NCBI RefSeq assembly: GCF_024436395.1
Contig: NZ_JAFMZO010000001.1
Span: 1,000,181 to 1,064,180, forward strand
Source of the DNA: Paradesertivirga mongoliensis
GTDB taxonomy: Bacteria; Bacteroidota; Bacteroidia; Sphingobacteriales; Sphingobacteriaceae
Reading direction: 5' to 3'
DNA: 64,000 nucleotides
Shown here: positions 27,404 through 36,627 of the stretch, in pieces
Numbering within the stretch: the stretch's first letter is position 1
How the letters are laid out: every line of letters begins with the position of its first letter
Program-made: the position numbers and the translations under genes
The notes under the pieces: generated by a model
Told to the model about the DNA's origin: nothing
Database searches by the model: none
The model's input: only the letters and a program-made list of their open reading frames with translations

Positions 27404-28533
27404 CTTAACAGGTTACGCGAAATGATTAATTTTTGAATTTCTGACGTCCCTTCGTAGATCTGCGTCACTTTTGCATCACGCATCATTCGCTCGACGTGAT
27501 ATTCTTTGACATAGCCATAGCCGCCATGGATCTGAACCGCCTCGATGGTAGTTTTCATAGCCACTTGCGACGCGAAGAGCTTTGCCTTGGACGAAGCGGT
27601 GGCGAAAGGCAGATTTTGGTCTTTTAACCATGCCGCTTTCAAGCATAATAAGCGCGCGGCTTCTATGTCGGTTGCCATCTCGGCCAGTTTGAAGCGGATA
27701 GCCTGATGGTCGGCAATTGGCTTTCCGAACGCTTTTCGATCTTTTGAATAAGCCAGCGCCAGTTCATAAGCGCCCGCAGCAATTCCAAGTGCCTGCGCGG
27801 CAATACCTATTCTTCCGGCTTCAAGTACCCGCATCGCAAATTCGAATCCAGAACCTTCAGATCCCAAAAGGTTTTCTTTTGGAACTCGGACGTCAGAGAA
27901 CATCACCGAATGGGTGTCTGAGCCGCGTACGCCCATCTTGTTTTCTTTCTGGCCTACCGAGAAACCATCCATTTCTCTTTCAACAATCAAAGCATTCATA
28001 TCCGAATCACCCGGGCCGGCTTTCGCAATGACTAAATAAATGGAAGCGCTGTTTCCGTTAGTGATCCAGTTCTTCGTTCCGTTCAGGAGGAAATAGTCGC
28101 CATGGTCGGTAACCCGTGTGCTCTGCGCCTGTGCATCGGAGCCTGCTTCGGGTTCAGACAGGCAAAATGCCCCGAGTACTTCGCCGGTAGCCAGGCGTTT
28201 TAAATATTTTTCCTTTTGAGATTCTGTCCCAAATTTTTCGAGGCCATAACATATCAGGGAGTTGTTTACCGACATGATAACGGCCGTTGATGCATCTACT
28301 TTTGAGATCTCTTCGATAGCCGAGATGTAGGAAATGGTATCGAAGCCAGCGCCATGATATTCGGGCGAAACCATCATCCCCAGAAAACCCAGTTCGCCCA
28401 ATTTTTTTATTTGTTCTGCAGGAAACTTCTGGAGTTCGTCCCGCTCAATTACACCCGGCTTTAATTCAGTCTGCGCAAAATCCTTTGCCGCCTGTTTTAT
28501 CATCAATTGCTCAGATGTAAATTGAAACAGCAT
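27400..28533 (-). CDS. Acyl-CoA dehydrogenase (short-chain type)
   Basis: A 377-residue FAD-dependent acyl-CoA dehydrogenase that forms the 2,3-enoyl-CoA. Signatures are GAFCLSEPEAGSDAQ, HGGYGYVKEYHVERMMRDAK and QIYEGTSEIQ, where the Glu of YEGT is the catalytic base position used by butyryl-CoA-type enzymes. The overall sequence is closest in style to butyryl/short-chain enzymes, but chain-length specificity cannot be read safely. No electron-transfer flavoprotein genes are adjacent. Confidence 0.93.
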   Translation of the reverse strand: MLFQFTSEQLMIKQAAKDFAQTELKPGVIERDELQKFPAEQIKKLGELGFLGMMVSPEYHGAGFDTISYISAIEEISKVDASTAVIMSVNNSLICYGLEKFGTESQKEKYLKRLATGEVLGAFCLSEPEAGSDAQAQSTRVTDHGDYFLLNGTKNWITNGNSASIYLVIAKAGPGDSDMNALIVEREMDGFSVGQKENKMGVRGSDTHSVMFSDVRVPKENLLGSEGSGFEFAMRVLEAGRIGIAAQALGIAAGAYELALAYSKDRKAFGKPIADHQAIRFKLAEMATDIEAARLLCLKAAWLKDQNLPFATASSKAKLFASQVAMKTTIEAVQIHGGYGYVKEYHVERMMRDAKVTQIYEGTSEIQKLIISRNLLR

Positions 28534-28543
28534 GCGTTTTTAT

Positions 28544-29038
28544 TTAAACTGAATTTCGAATTTTTTGCTCAATGGCAGAGGTGGAGTATCCGGCAATATA
28601 ATCGATAGTTTTCACTTCTCCACCATTAGCTGTTACCAGATCGGCACCTACTATTTTGTCAATAGTGTAATCAGCGCCTTTAACCAGTACATCAGGCTTA
28701 ATTGCTTTTATAAGCTCGTAAGGAGTTTCTTCATTGAACAAAACAACCGCATCCACAAAGAAAAAAGAGGCCAGAAGTTGTGCACGGGATGTTTGATCAG
28801 TAATTGGTCTGTGAGGCCCTTTTATTGAGGAAGTGGAGCTGTCGCTGTTTAAGCCGATGATCAGTTTATGGCCGAGATCAGATGCTTTAGCCAGGTAATC
28901 TACATGTCCTCTGTGCAGCAAATCGAAGCATCCGTTAGTGAATACAGTTTTTTTGTCCTGAAATTTCCAGATACTTAAAAGTGGGAAGAGCTTGTCAAGG
29001 GTAAGTATTTTGTTTTCAATTAAAGTAAGATTGTCCAT
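28544..29038 (-). CDS. rfaE2: D-glycero-beta-D-manno-heptose 1-phosphate adenylyltransferase (RfaE2)
   Basis: A 164-residue nucleotidyltransferase that adds AMP to heptose 1-phosphate in ADP-heptose synthesis. Signatures: FTNGCFDLLHRGHVDYLAKA (HxGH), LIIGLNSDSSTSSIKGPHRP and VLVKGADYTIDKIVGADLV. It is the stand-alone C-terminal half of the fused HldE enzyme. GmhA (11056) supplies an earlier step of the same route. Confidence 0.93.
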   Translation of the reverse strand: MDNLTLIENKILTLDKLFPLLSIWKFQDKKTVFTNGCFDLLHRGHVDYLAKASDLGHKLIIGLNSDSSTSSIKGPHRPITDQTSRAQLLASFFFVDAVVLFNEETPYELIKAIKPDVLVKGADYTIDKIVGADLVTANGGEVKTIDYIAGYSTSAIEQKIRNSV

Positions 29039-29139
29039 TTAAATATTTTGATTTTTACCGGTAACGAAGTAAATCAGTTTTTTTGGTAAAATGATCAACT
29101 CGTCAGGTTTCTTGAAAATAAATTTCTGGACAGAAAGTT

Positions 29140-29490
29140 TTACTTAATCAGCCGATTGTTGTCATCTGGGAACACCAATATAGGATTATACTTCCTGGCC
29201 TCCTCCATAGGAAGATGTCCGTAAGACATTATAATCAAAATATCGCCTACCTGAGCAAGTCTTGCGCATGACCCATTCAAGCAAACTTTTCCGGAACCGC
29301 GTTCGCCTTTAATTACATATGTTTCAAACCGTGCTGCGTTGTTATTATTAACAATCTGGACTTTTTCATTCGCAATGATATTCGCTGCGTCCATTAAGTC
29401 CTCGTCAATAGTGATACTTCCCACATAGTTCAATTCCGCCTGCGTAACCCGCACCCTATGTATCTTTGACTTTAATATCTCAATAACCAT
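29140..29490 (-). CDS. panD: Aspartate 1-decarboxylase
   Basis: A 116-residue pro-enzyme that makes beta-alanine from aspartate for pantothenate. Starting at 29490 puts the self-cleavage pair at Gly24-Ser25 ([20 protein letters not shown]), the same position as in Escherichia coli, which decides this start over the ATG two codons upstream. Further motifs: [20 protein letters not shown] and DILIIMSYG. It follows panC on the same strand. Confidence 0.96.
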   Translation of the reverse strand: MVIEILKSKIHRVRVTQAELNYVGSITIDEDLMDAANIIANEKVQIVNNNNAARFETYVIKGERGSGKVCLNGSCARLAQVGDILIIMSYGHLPMEEARKYNPILVFPDDNNRLIK

Positions 29491-29550
29491 ATACAAAAGT
29501 AAAAAAGATTAAATTATCCCGGGCAGATAATAGATTAAGCTACAAAGCAT

Positions 29551-30390
29551 TTACTTTAAGATTATATTATCGATTAACCTGGTTTCGCCAACTTTTGCCG
29601 CTACCAGGGCGATTATCGACCTGGTGTCCTTCGACGGTGTGGGTAAAAGTGTGTCGGCATCGCATATTTCGAAATATTCGGGCACCACACCCGGCTCCGA
29701 GTCAAGCATCAGCCATGCGTTCTCTTTGAGTTGGTTGATGGTCAATAAATCGAAATGTTTTTGTACATAAAATAATGCTTTTGAAAGCGAAAGGGCCTGT
29801 TGTCGTTCGGTTCGGGATAAATGCACATTTCTTGAGCTGAGAGCCAGTCCGTCATCGTCGCGAACAATCGGGCACATAACCAGTTCGGAAGGCAGTTCGA
29901 GCGCTTTGACCATATGTTCCAGTACCATCACCTGCTGAAAATCTTTCTGACCGAGAAAAACAAAGTCGGGGTTAGCGATATCAAGCAGTTTTTTCACGAT
30001 TTGAGTAACCCCCTGGTAATGGCCGGGGCGGAATTTACCTTCGAGTGTATTTTCGAGATAACCCAGGTCCAGATTCCAGGATTCCTCGCCGGTGTACATT
30101 TCATCTACCTCGGGGAGGAAAAGTATATTGCATTTTGACTGCTGAAGCAGCTTTATATCACTTTCGACCGGGCGTGGGTACTTTTGGAGGTCATCGGAGT
30201 TATTGAACTGCGTGGGATTGACAAAAATACTGGCTACAACCACATCCGTCAGCTCACCTGCTATTTTAATGAGGGTCATATGCCCGGCATGTAAAGCCCC
30301 CATTGTTGGCACGAAACCGATAGTTTTATTTGTTTGCCTCAATTCTTGAAGGGCTTCGGCCAGTTGGGCCTTAGAGGTGAGTATTTCCAA
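29551..30390 (-). CDS. panC: Pantothenate synthetase
   Basis: A 279-residue ligase that joins pantoate and beta-alanine with ATP. Motifs: GFVPTMGALHAGHMTLIKIA (HxGH-type), VASIFVNPTQFNNSDDLQKY, FLGQKDFQQVMVL and DDGLALSSRNVHLS with the KMSKS-like site. It pairs with panD 60 bp downstream, giving two consecutive steps of coenzyme A synthesis. Confidence 0.97.
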   Translation of the reverse strand: MEILTSKAQLAEALQELRQTNKTIGFVPTMGALHAGHMTLIKIAGELTDVVVASIFVNPTQFNNSDDLQKYPRPVESDIKLLQQSKCNILFLPEVDEMYTGEESWNLDLGYLENTLEGKFRPGHYQGVTQIVKKLLDIANPDFVFLGQKDFQQVMVLEHMVKALELPSELVMCPIVRDDDGLALSSRNVHLSRTERQQALSLSKALFYVQKHFDLLTINQLKENAWLMLDSEPGVVPEYFEICDADTLLPTPSKDTRSIIALVAAKVGETRLIDNIILK

Positions 30391-30462
30391 TGTATATCTT
30401 CCGGTGAATATCCGGCAAAGGTGAGCATTCGCAAAAAAATATCAAAGACACTTGCGTAATTC

Positions 30463-30494
30463 GTTGATATATCATAAGATAATGCTTATATTTG
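30463..30494 (+). promoter_or_regulatory. Promoter for the GT5-like gene
   Basis: GTTG (30463-30466), a 20-bp spacer and TATATTTG (30487-30494) match the Bacteroidota sigma-A consensus, 42 bp before the ATG. Confidence 0.7.
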
Positions 30495-30536
30495 CAGTCC
30501 GAAACACTATTCTATTTTTTTATCTAACATTTGGAG

Positions 30537-31361
30537 ATGGCAAAAACGAAGTTACTGTTTATTACCCACGAGATGTCGCCTTTCCTCGAGTTAACAAAAA
30601 TTTCTGAAATAACAAGGCAGTTACCACAGGCAATGCAAGACAAAGGTTTGGAGATCCGAATCCTTATGCCTCGCTTTGGAAACATCAACGAACGCAGAAA
30701 TCGCCTTCACGAAGTTATCCGTCTTTCAGGAATGAACATCATAATTGATGAAAATGATAACCCGCTGATTATTAAGGTTGCTTCTATCCCTGCCGCGAGA
30801 ATGCAGGTGTATTTCTTAGACAATGAAGAATATTTTCAGCGAAAGCAGGTTTTTAGAGACAATGGAAATAAATTCTATGCCGATAATGACGAAAGAACAA
30901 TTTTTTTCTGCAAAGGCGCATTAGAAACTGTAAAGAAATTAGGCTGGTCGCCTGATGTGGTTCATTGCCACGGATGGATGAGCTCTCTGGTTCCGGTATA
31001 TCTTAAAACCACTTATAAGGATGACCCAACTTTTAAAAATGCAAAAGTTGTTTATTCTGCATACAATAACTGTTTTACAGAGAAGTTAAGTGCTGATTTT
31101 CCGAAAAAAGCAATTATGAATGGTATGACAGCCGAACATACTGAGGCTTTCAACGCCTGCGATAATGATGCGCTACATATAGGTGCAATATCCTACTCAG
31201 ATGCTGTTGTTTTCGGCGATGCTGAAGTAAGTGCCGAAGTGTTAAAGTTTGTTAAAAGCAGTCAGAAACCAGTATTGCAATACGAATCTACTTCAGATTA
31301 CGAAAATTATTACAACCTTTACGAAGAAATTGCAAACGAAGAACTCGTTTCTTTAGCTTAA
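30537..31361 (+). CDS. Glycogen/starch synthase N-terminal-domain (GT5-like) protein
   Basis: A 274-residue protein starting at the ATG 30537; an in-frame TTG two codons upstream is less likely. It covers only the N-terminal domain of glycogen synthase: LLFITHEMSPFLELTKISEI, RILMPRFGNINERRNR, DVVHCHGWMSSLVPVYLKT and KVVYSAYNNCF. The C-terminal GT-B domain with the ADP-glucose site is missing, and so is the KxGGL-type motif (here LTKISEI). It is therefore unlikely to be a glucosyltransferase. The same short form beside panC and DUF4270 recurs in Bacteroidota, so it is not a broken gene. Confidence 0.8.
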   Translation: MAKTKLLFITHEMSPFLELTKISEITRQLPQAMQDKGLEIRILMPRFGNINERRNRLHEVIRLSGMNIIIDENDNPLIIKVASIPAARMQVYFLDNEEYFQRKQVFRDNGNKFYADNDERTIFFCKGALETVKKLGWSPDVVHCHGWMSSLVPVYLKTTYKDDPTFKNAKVVYSAYNNCFTEKLSADFPKKAIMNGMTAEHTEAFNACDNDALHIGAISYSDAVVFGDAEVSAEVLKFVKSSQKPVLQYESTSDYENYYNLYEEIANEELVSLA

Positions 31362-31375
31362 CAGGGAAATTAAAC

Positions 31376-32776
31376 ATGAAATATTTTAAACTGGACTTAT
31401 TAACCTTGTTAGTAAGTCTTTTTATTTTTAGCAGTTGCGAGAAAGATGGAACGATAGGGCTTGATATAGCTCCTCAGGATTCCATAAAGAGCATTTTTAC
31501 GGATACAGCAACAGTTAATACGCTAACAGTTGCCGAAGATAGTATCATTACTTCCGGGATCGCTCAAAATGCGTTCGGCTATCTCAAAGATCCAATATTT
31601 GGAACAACCGAAGCTAACCTTGCACTGGGTTTGAGTCTTCCTTCCGAAAATTATAGTTTTGGGAGCAATCCAACTTTAGATTCTGCAGTGCTGGTACTTA
31701 AATATGGTGATGAATTCTATGGTGATTCTATCTCATCCAAGTATGTAATCAACGTTCATCAACTGCAAAAAACCTTTAATTCAGCTGCAAGTTATTCAAA
31801 CCGGGCAAATTTCGAATATGACGGAACGGGAATTGTTGGCGAACTTGGGAGAATTAATGAGGTGCGTGCTTTTAAATGGAACGATAGTACTTTGATAAAT
31901 GGAATTATAAAGGGTGCCCCAGATAAGCCCACGATGGTTGCTCCGCAACTTAGAATTCCTTTAAAATCCACTTTCATCAATGATAATTTCATCAATGCTG
32001 ATCCGAGTAAGCTAAAAACCAATGCGGCCTTTTCAAATTTTATAAAAGGTTTATTTGTTACGATCAGTAAATCCGAGTCTACAGGTAACGGCGGTATTGT
32101 ATTTTTTAATCTTCAGCCAGCAAATGTAACTGGCTTAGAGATTTATTATAAGACACTAACTGGTACTGTTAAGGATACCTTGGTGGCTAAATTTGGAGTA
32201 AACGGCGCATCGCAAATCAAGCATGATTATACGGGAACTCCGATTAAGACGCAAATAGATAATCCCTCTCAGAGCTATTCTACCGTTTACGTTCAACCCT
32301 TAGCTGGCGTAAGAACAAAACTTAAGTTTCCTCATATAAAGGGATTAGCTTCTAAAGGAAAAATCTCTATCAACAAAGCAGAATTAGTTATTCCGGTTAT
32401 CGCAGGTACGTATAATGCGCTTAAACCTGCACCCAGACTTACACTGTATAGAACGGATATTGCTGGTCAGAGGAGGCCCGTTCCTGATAATGCGATTAAT
32501 CAGGATCCGAGGTTTTTAGATGAGCGCACGTTCGGCGGTTTTTATAATGCGACTGATAAGACCTACACTTTTAACATAACTTCCTATATTCAGGATTTAG
32601 TTACCCGGGAAAAGGTGATACAGTACGATACCTATATTGCACCGATCGATTTGCCCTTTACGGGGCAGGCTAATGTCTTTCCATCTGCAGTAACTGCTGC
32701 CAGGTCAGTGCTTGGCGGAAAGGGAAATGCAGACTCACCGATCAAGTTGAAAATTACTTATACAAAGCCGAACTAA
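31376..32776 (+). CDS. DUF4270 family lipoprotein
   Basis: A 466-residue lipoprotein (MKYFKLDLLTLLVSLFIFSSC, lipid Cys at residue 21) matching DUF4270 proteins of Bacteroidota: the opening DGTIGLDIAPQDSI, the stretch FGYLKDPIFGTTEANLALGL, and NITSYIQDLVTREK near the end. It is predicted to be attached to the outer membrane. No biochemical role is known. It starts 14 bp after the GT5-like gene, so they are probably one operon. Confidence 0.87.
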   Translation: MKYFKLDLLTLLVSLFIFSSCEKDGTIGLDIAPQDSIKSIFTDTATVNTLTVAEDSIITSGIAQNAFGYLKDPIFGTTEANLALGLSLPSENYSFGSNPTLDSAVLVLKYGDEFYGDSISSKYVINVHQLQKTFNSAASYSNRANFEYDGTGIVGELGRINEVRAFKWNDSTLINGIIKGAPDKPTMVAPQLRIPLKSTFINDNFINADPSKLKTNAAFSNFIKGLFVTISKSESTGNGGIVFFNLQPANVTGLEIYYKTLTGTVKDTLVAKFGVNGASQIKHDYTGTPIKTQIDNPSQSYSTVYVQPLAGVRTKLKFPHIKGLASKGKISINKAELVIPVIAGTYNALKPAPRLTLYRTDIAGQRRPVPDNAINQDPRFLDERTFGGFYNATDKTYTFNITSYIQDLVTREKVIQYDTYIAPIDLPFTGQANVFPSAVTAARSVLGGKGNADSPIKLKITYTKPN

Positions 32777-32792
32777 CATTCGGCTTTTTTTC
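32764..32792 (+). terminator. Intrinsic terminator after the DUF4270 gene
   Basis: AAAGCCGAA and TTCGGCTTT form a perfect 9-bp stem with a 6-nt loop that contains the stop codon, followed by TTTTTC. Confidence 0.9.
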
Positions 32793-32843
32793 TTTTACAG
32801 ATTTCTAAATTTCGTAGCTTAGTAGGCTAAATTTATTTCTATC

Positions 32844-34679
32844 ATGTGTGGAATAGTTGGATATATAGGGCATAGAAATGCCTGGGACGTAATCATAAAA
32901 GGCCTTCACCGTCTGGAATATCGTGGATACGACAGCGCCGGAGTCGCTTTGATGAATCACGATCTAAAAATTTACAAGAAGACCGGAAAAGTTAGTGAAC
33001 TTGAAGGCTTTGCTAAGGATAAGGACGTAAGCGGAGCTATTGGAATGGGGCATACCCGCTGGGCAACGCATGGTATACCGTCTGATTATAACTCGCATCC
33101 ACATACTTCGGGCGATGGTCGCCTTTCGATCATTCATAATGGTATTATCGAAAATTATGCGGTTTTAAAGGAGGCACTTAAGCAAAAAGGGCATGTTTTT
33201 GAAAGCGATACCGATACTGAGGTTCTGGTTCATTTCATCGAAGAAATTCAAAAAGCGAATAAGATTGATCTGTGCGAAGCAGTGCGTGTGGCTCTTCATG
33301 AGGTTGTCGGCGCTTACGCGATTGTAGTGATGAGCAAGGATGAACCAGATGTATTGATTGCTGCCAGAAAAGGCAGTCCGATGGTGATCGGCGTTGGTCA
33401 GGATGAATATTTCATCGCATCAGATGCATCGCCTATTGTCGAATATACTAAGAACGTAATTTACCTTAAGGATAGCCAGATCGCTTACATCAAAAGAGAT
33501 GAACTGGTGATTAAAGGTATTGACAACCGGGTGGTATCACCTTATATCCAGGAGCTTGCTTTAGAGCTCGAGATGTTAGAGAAAGGCGGATACGACCATT
33601 TCATGCTGAAGGAGATTTACGAGCAGCCACGATCAATAAGAGATTGTATGCGTGGCCGTATTTACCCTAACGAAGGTAAGGTTCAGTTGGGCGGAATTAA
33701 AGATTATGCCGATAAGCTAAAAAATATCGACCGTATAATTATTGTTGCTTGCGGTACCTCGTGGCATGCCGGATTAGTTGGTGAGTATTTGATCGAGGAA
33801 TATGCCCGCATACCTGTTGAAGTCGAATATGCATCAGAATTCAGGTATAGAAACCCGATAATTTCAGAGAAAGATATTGTAATAGCTATTTCACAATCTG
33901 GTGAAACTGCCGATACGATGGCGGCTATCGAACTTGCTAAAGAAAGAGGCGCAACGATATTCGGGATATGTAATGTAGCAGGGTCATCCATCCCCCGTAT
34001 TTCTGATGCGGGAGTTTATACACATGCTGGTCCGGAAATAGGGGTAGCGTCTACTAAAGCATTTACAGCGCAGGTTACTGTACTTACTCTGATGGCCTTC
34101 TTTATGGCACAACAACGCGGCACAATAAAAGAAAGTGCGCTGGTAAGTCTGCTGACAGAGTTAGATTCAATTCCTGACCTGGTTGACAAATGTTTGAAAG
34201 CAGATAATCATATCATCGAAATTGCAACGGCTTTAAAGGATTCTTCCAATTGTTTGTTTTTAGGCAGAGGCAGTGGTTTTCCGGTGGCTCTGGAAGGAGC
34301 GCTAAAGCTCAAAGAAATCTCTTACATACACGCTGAAGGATATCCTGCGGCAGAAATGAAGCATGGCCCTATTGCACTGATTGATGCCGAGATGCCGGTT
34401 ATTGTAATTGCGACCAGAAATTCATCATATGAAAAGGTTATCAGCAACATTCAGGAAGTGAAGGCGCGTAAGGGTATCGTGATTGCGATCGTTACCGAAG
34501 GGGACAAAGAGGTGAGGAAAATGGCTGATTATGTAATTGAAATTCCGGATGCCAATGAGGCTTTTTTACCCCTGTTAGCTACTATACCTTTGCAGTTGCT
34601 ATCTTATCATATTGCAGTAATGCGGGGTTGCAATGTGGACCAGCCAAGAAATCTTGCAAAGTCGGTGACAGTAGAATAG
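32844..34679 (+). CDS. glmS: Glutamine--fructose-6-phosphate aminotransferase (isomerizing)
   Basis: A 611-residue enzyme that makes glucosamine 6-phosphate for cell-wall and lipid A synthesis. Cys2 in MCGIVGYIGHRNAWDVI is the glutaminase nucleophile, followed by GMGHTRWATHG and FIASDASPIVEYT. Two SIS domains follow (VACGTSWHAGLVGEYLIEEY with SQSGETADTMAAI, and LFLGRGSGFPVALEGALKLK). It ends VDQPRNLAKSVTVE, the conserved C-terminal loop. No ribozyme-type leader is seen upstream. Confidence 0.97.
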   Translation: MCGIVGYIGHRNAWDVIIKGLHRLEYRGYDSAGVALMNHDLKIYKKTGKVSELEGFAKDKDVSGAIGMGHTRWATHGIPSDYNSHPHTSGDGRLSIIHNGIIENYAVLKEALKQKGHVFESDTDTEVLVHFIEEIQKANKIDLCEAVRVALHEVVGAYAIVVMSKDEPDVLIAARKGSPMVIGVGQDEYFIASDASPIVEYTKNVIYLKDSQIAYIKRDELVIKGIDNRVVSPYIQELALELEMLEKGGYDHFMLKEIYEQPRSIRDCMRGRIYPNEGKVQLGGIKDYADKLKNIDRIIIVACGTSWHAGLVGEYLIEEYARIPVEVEYASEFRYRNPIISEKDIVIAISQSGETADTMAAIELAKERGATIFGICNVAGSSIPRISDAGVYTHAGPEIGVASTKAFTAQVTVLTLMAFFMAQQRGTIKESALVSLLTELDSIPDLVDKCLKADNHIIEIATALKDSSNCLFLGRGSGFPVALEGALKLKEISYIHAEGYPAAEMKHGPIALIDAEMPVIVIATRNSSYEKVISNIQEVKARKGIVIAIVTEGDKEVRKMADYVIEIPDANEAFLPLLATIPLQLLSYHIAVMRGCNVDQPRNLAKSVTVE

Positions 34680-34683
34680 TTAC

Positions 34684-34710
34684 AAAAAGGCAGGCAACTG
34701 CCTTTTTTTT
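34684..34710 (+). terminator. Intrinsic terminator after glmS
   Basis: AAAAAGGCAG and CTGCCTTTTT form a 10-bp stem around GCAA, followed by further T residues. Confidence 0.9.
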
Positions 34711-34758
34711 GCCTTTGTCTTATAGATAAAAACAATATTATTTGATATTAAATCATTT

Positions 34759-35703
34759 ATGAGTATGACACTTGTTCAGTTGGAGTACATCGTAGCGGTT
34801 GATACACACCGAAATTTCGTGCTTGCGTCTCAAAGCTGTTTTGTAACGCAACCCACCCTTAGCATGCAAATTCAAAAACTTGAAGAAAATCTGGGGATTA
34901 AGATTTTTGATCGTAGCAGGCAACCGGTTGTACCAACAGAAATTGGCCAACAGGTAATTGCTCAGGCGAGGATAATTTTGAACGAAAGCAGACAATTAAC
35001 CGAGTTGATTAAGGTGTTTAATAATGAGCTTTCGGGCGAATTGAAGATAGGGGTTATACCTACGGTAGCGCCGTATTTGCTCCCTCAAATTATCCCTGGT
35101 TTCAGCAAAAAGTATCCTAAGGTGCAGCTAATGATTTGGGAATATACCACAGAACAGATCATTCAGAACCTCAAAGTCGGACTTCTTGACTGCGGAATAT
35201 TGGCGACGCCTTTAGAAGAGCCGACTTTATTTGAAATCCCCCTTTTTTATGAAAGCTTTGTAGTTTACCTCTCGTCCTCAAGCCCTTTGATGAAGAAAAA
35301 GGAGATAAGTAATAAAGACATAGACTTTGACGAACTCTGGCTGCTTAATGAAGGTCATTGCATGCGTAACCAGGTTCTTAATATTTGTCAGCGAAAGAAA
35401 GCCGGAGAGAGTAACAAACAATTTGAATATAATACCGGAAGCGTTGAAACGCTGAAGCGGATGGTAGATCTAAACAGTGGTATTACTATCCTGCCAGAAC
35501 TTAGCCTGAAGGATTTATCGGAAGAACAAATCAGTCGTTCCCGGCGTTTTGTGTCACCGGTGCCGGTAAGAGAAATAAGTATCGTTACGCACCGGAATTT
35601 TTTAAAGCGCGGAGTTATCAAGGCTCTGGAAAACGAGATTTTAGAGGCGGTTCCTAAAGAGATGCATGAAAAAAATAAGCGAAAGGTTTTGGATACCTTT
35701 TAA
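34759..35703 (+). CDS. oxyR: Hydrogen-peroxide-sensing LysR regulator OxyR
   Basis: A 314-residue LysR-type regulator with N-terminal winged helix (SQSCFVTQPTLSMQIQKLEE, residues 25-44). The effector domain holds LLDCGILATPLEEP and the redox pair in NEGHCMRNQVLNIC (Cys201 and Cys210), which is the OxyR peroxidatic/resolving arrangement. It should activate peroxide-defence genes when the disulfide forms. The neighbour on the opposite strand is superoxide dismutase, fitting an oxidative-stress locus. Met3 is an alternative start. Confidence 0.93.
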   Translation: MSMTLVQLEYIVAVDTHRNFVLASQSCFVTQPTLSMQIQKLEENLGIKIFDRSRQPVVPTEIGQQVIAQARIILNESRQLTELIKVFNNELSGELKIGVIPTVAPYLLPQIIPGFSKKYPKVQLMIWEYTTEQIIQNLKVGLLDCGILATPLEEPTLFEIPLFYESFVVYLSSSSPLMKKKEISNKDIDFDELWLLNEGHCMRNQVLNICQRKKAGESNKQFEYNTGSVETLKRMVDLNSGITILPELSLKDLSEEQISRSRRFVSPVPVREISIVTHRNFLKRGVIKALENEILEAVPKEMHEKNKRKVLDTF

Positions 35704-35870
35704 GTTCTTCTTCTGAAAAAACGAAGTATCCAGATAATTACTGCGATAATAGCTACAACAATAAAAATCCCTACGTATATCCCTGCCTGAAAGATGTCGG
35801 CTATAGCTTCGCAACCAGAAAGCAGAGTAACTGTGAATGCTGCAAGAGTTAAGATCAGTGTGTTTTTCAT
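35700..35870 (-). CDS. Small lipoprotein with one membrane segment (56 aa)
   Basis: The reverse strand encodes 56 residues from the ATG at 35868-35870. A lipoprotein signal (MKNTLILTLAAFTVTLLSGC, lipid Cys at residue 20) is followed by a hydrophobic segment (AGIYVGIFIVVAIIAVIIW) and a basic end FFRRRT. Its stop overlaps the oxyR stop by 4 bp. I do not recognise a family with a known role; the layout resembles small phage-shock-like or membrane-stress peptides, which is only an impression. Clean signals at both ends support a real gene. Confidence 0.65.
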   Translation of the reverse strand: MKNTLILTLAAFTVTLLSGCEAIADIFQAGIYVGIFIVVAIIAVIIWILRFFRRRT

Positions 35871-35884
35871 AGTCTGCAAATAAA

Positions 35885-35915
35885 AAAAGTAGTGTATATT
35901 AAATACACTACTTTT
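35885..35915. terminator. Bidirectional terminator downstream of sodA
   Basis: AAAAGTAGTGTAT and ATACACTACTTTT form a perfect 13-bp stem with a 5-nt loop. The A and T ends allow termination in either direction; it ends the sodA transcript and isolates the small lipoprotein gene. Confidence 0.85.
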
Positions 35916-35938
35916 AAAGAAATAGTTTTTATTACAGA

Positions 35939-36550
35939 TTATTTCTTGGCTGCAGAGTAGCGTTCAGCTACTGCATCCCAGTTAATCACATTAAAAAATG
36001 ACGCGATGTAATCAGGACGACGGTTTTGATAATTCAAGTAATAAGCATGCTCCCAAACATCCAGTCCTAAAATTGGAGTTCCTTTCACATCAGCAACATC
36101 CATTAAAGGATTATCTTGATTTGGGGTTGAAGACACTTGCAGCTTTCCATCAGCGTCAACGCTTAACCAGGCCCAGCCGGAACCAAAACGTGTTGCTCCA
36201 GCTTCGCTGAATTTCTTTTTGAAATCTTCGAATGAACCAAACGCTTCATTAATCGCGGTAGCTAATTCTCCAGAAGGCTGACCGCCACCATTTGGGCCGA
36301 TCACTGTCCAGAATAAACTGTGGTTATAATGACCGCCTCCGTTGTTGCGAACGGCAGGAGCATATTGCGAAATGCTCGCCTGCAGATCTTCTAATGATTT
36401 CGATTCTGCATCAGAACCTGCAATTGCGTTATTGAGATTGGTAACATAAGCATTGTGGTGTTTTCCATGATGGATCTCCATTGTTGCTTTGTCGATATGA
36501 GGTTCTAATGCGTCGCTTGCGTAAGGTAACGCTGGTAATTCAAAAGCCAT
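35939..36550 (-). CDS. sodA: Superoxide dismutase, Fe/Mn family
   Basis: A 203-residue cytoplasmic superoxide dismutase. The metal ligands are His27 ([17 protein letters not shown]), the His in [13 protein letters not shown] (about residue 80), and the Asp/His of [16 protein letters not shown] near residue 165. Whether it uses Fe, Mn or both cannot be decided reliably by eye. A -7 box (TATATTTG, reverse) lies at 36588-36595. It stands next to oxyR. Confidence 0.96.
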   Translation of the reverse strand: MAFELPALPYASDALEPHIDKATMEIHHGKHHNAYVTNLNNAIAGSDAESKSLEDLQASISQYAPAVRNNGGGHYNHSLFWTVIGPNGGGQPSGELATAINEAFGSFEDFKKKFSEAGATRFGSGWAWLSVDADGKLQVSSTPNQDNPLMDVADVKGTPILGLDVWEHAYYLNYQNRRPDYIASFFNVINWDAVAERYSAAKK

Positions 36551-36587
36551 AATATTATCGTTTTAGAGGTTAAAAATTTGAAAGACA

Positions 36588-36595
36588 CAAATATA
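36588..36595 (-). promoter_or_regulatory. -7 promoter element for sodA
   Basis: The reverse strand reads TATATTTG, 37 bp before the sodA ATG. No clear -33 TTG is seen at normal spacing. Confidence 0.55.
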
Positions 36596-36627
36596 ACTTA
36601 TGCTTAAAATAATTGTTCAGCGGGATG

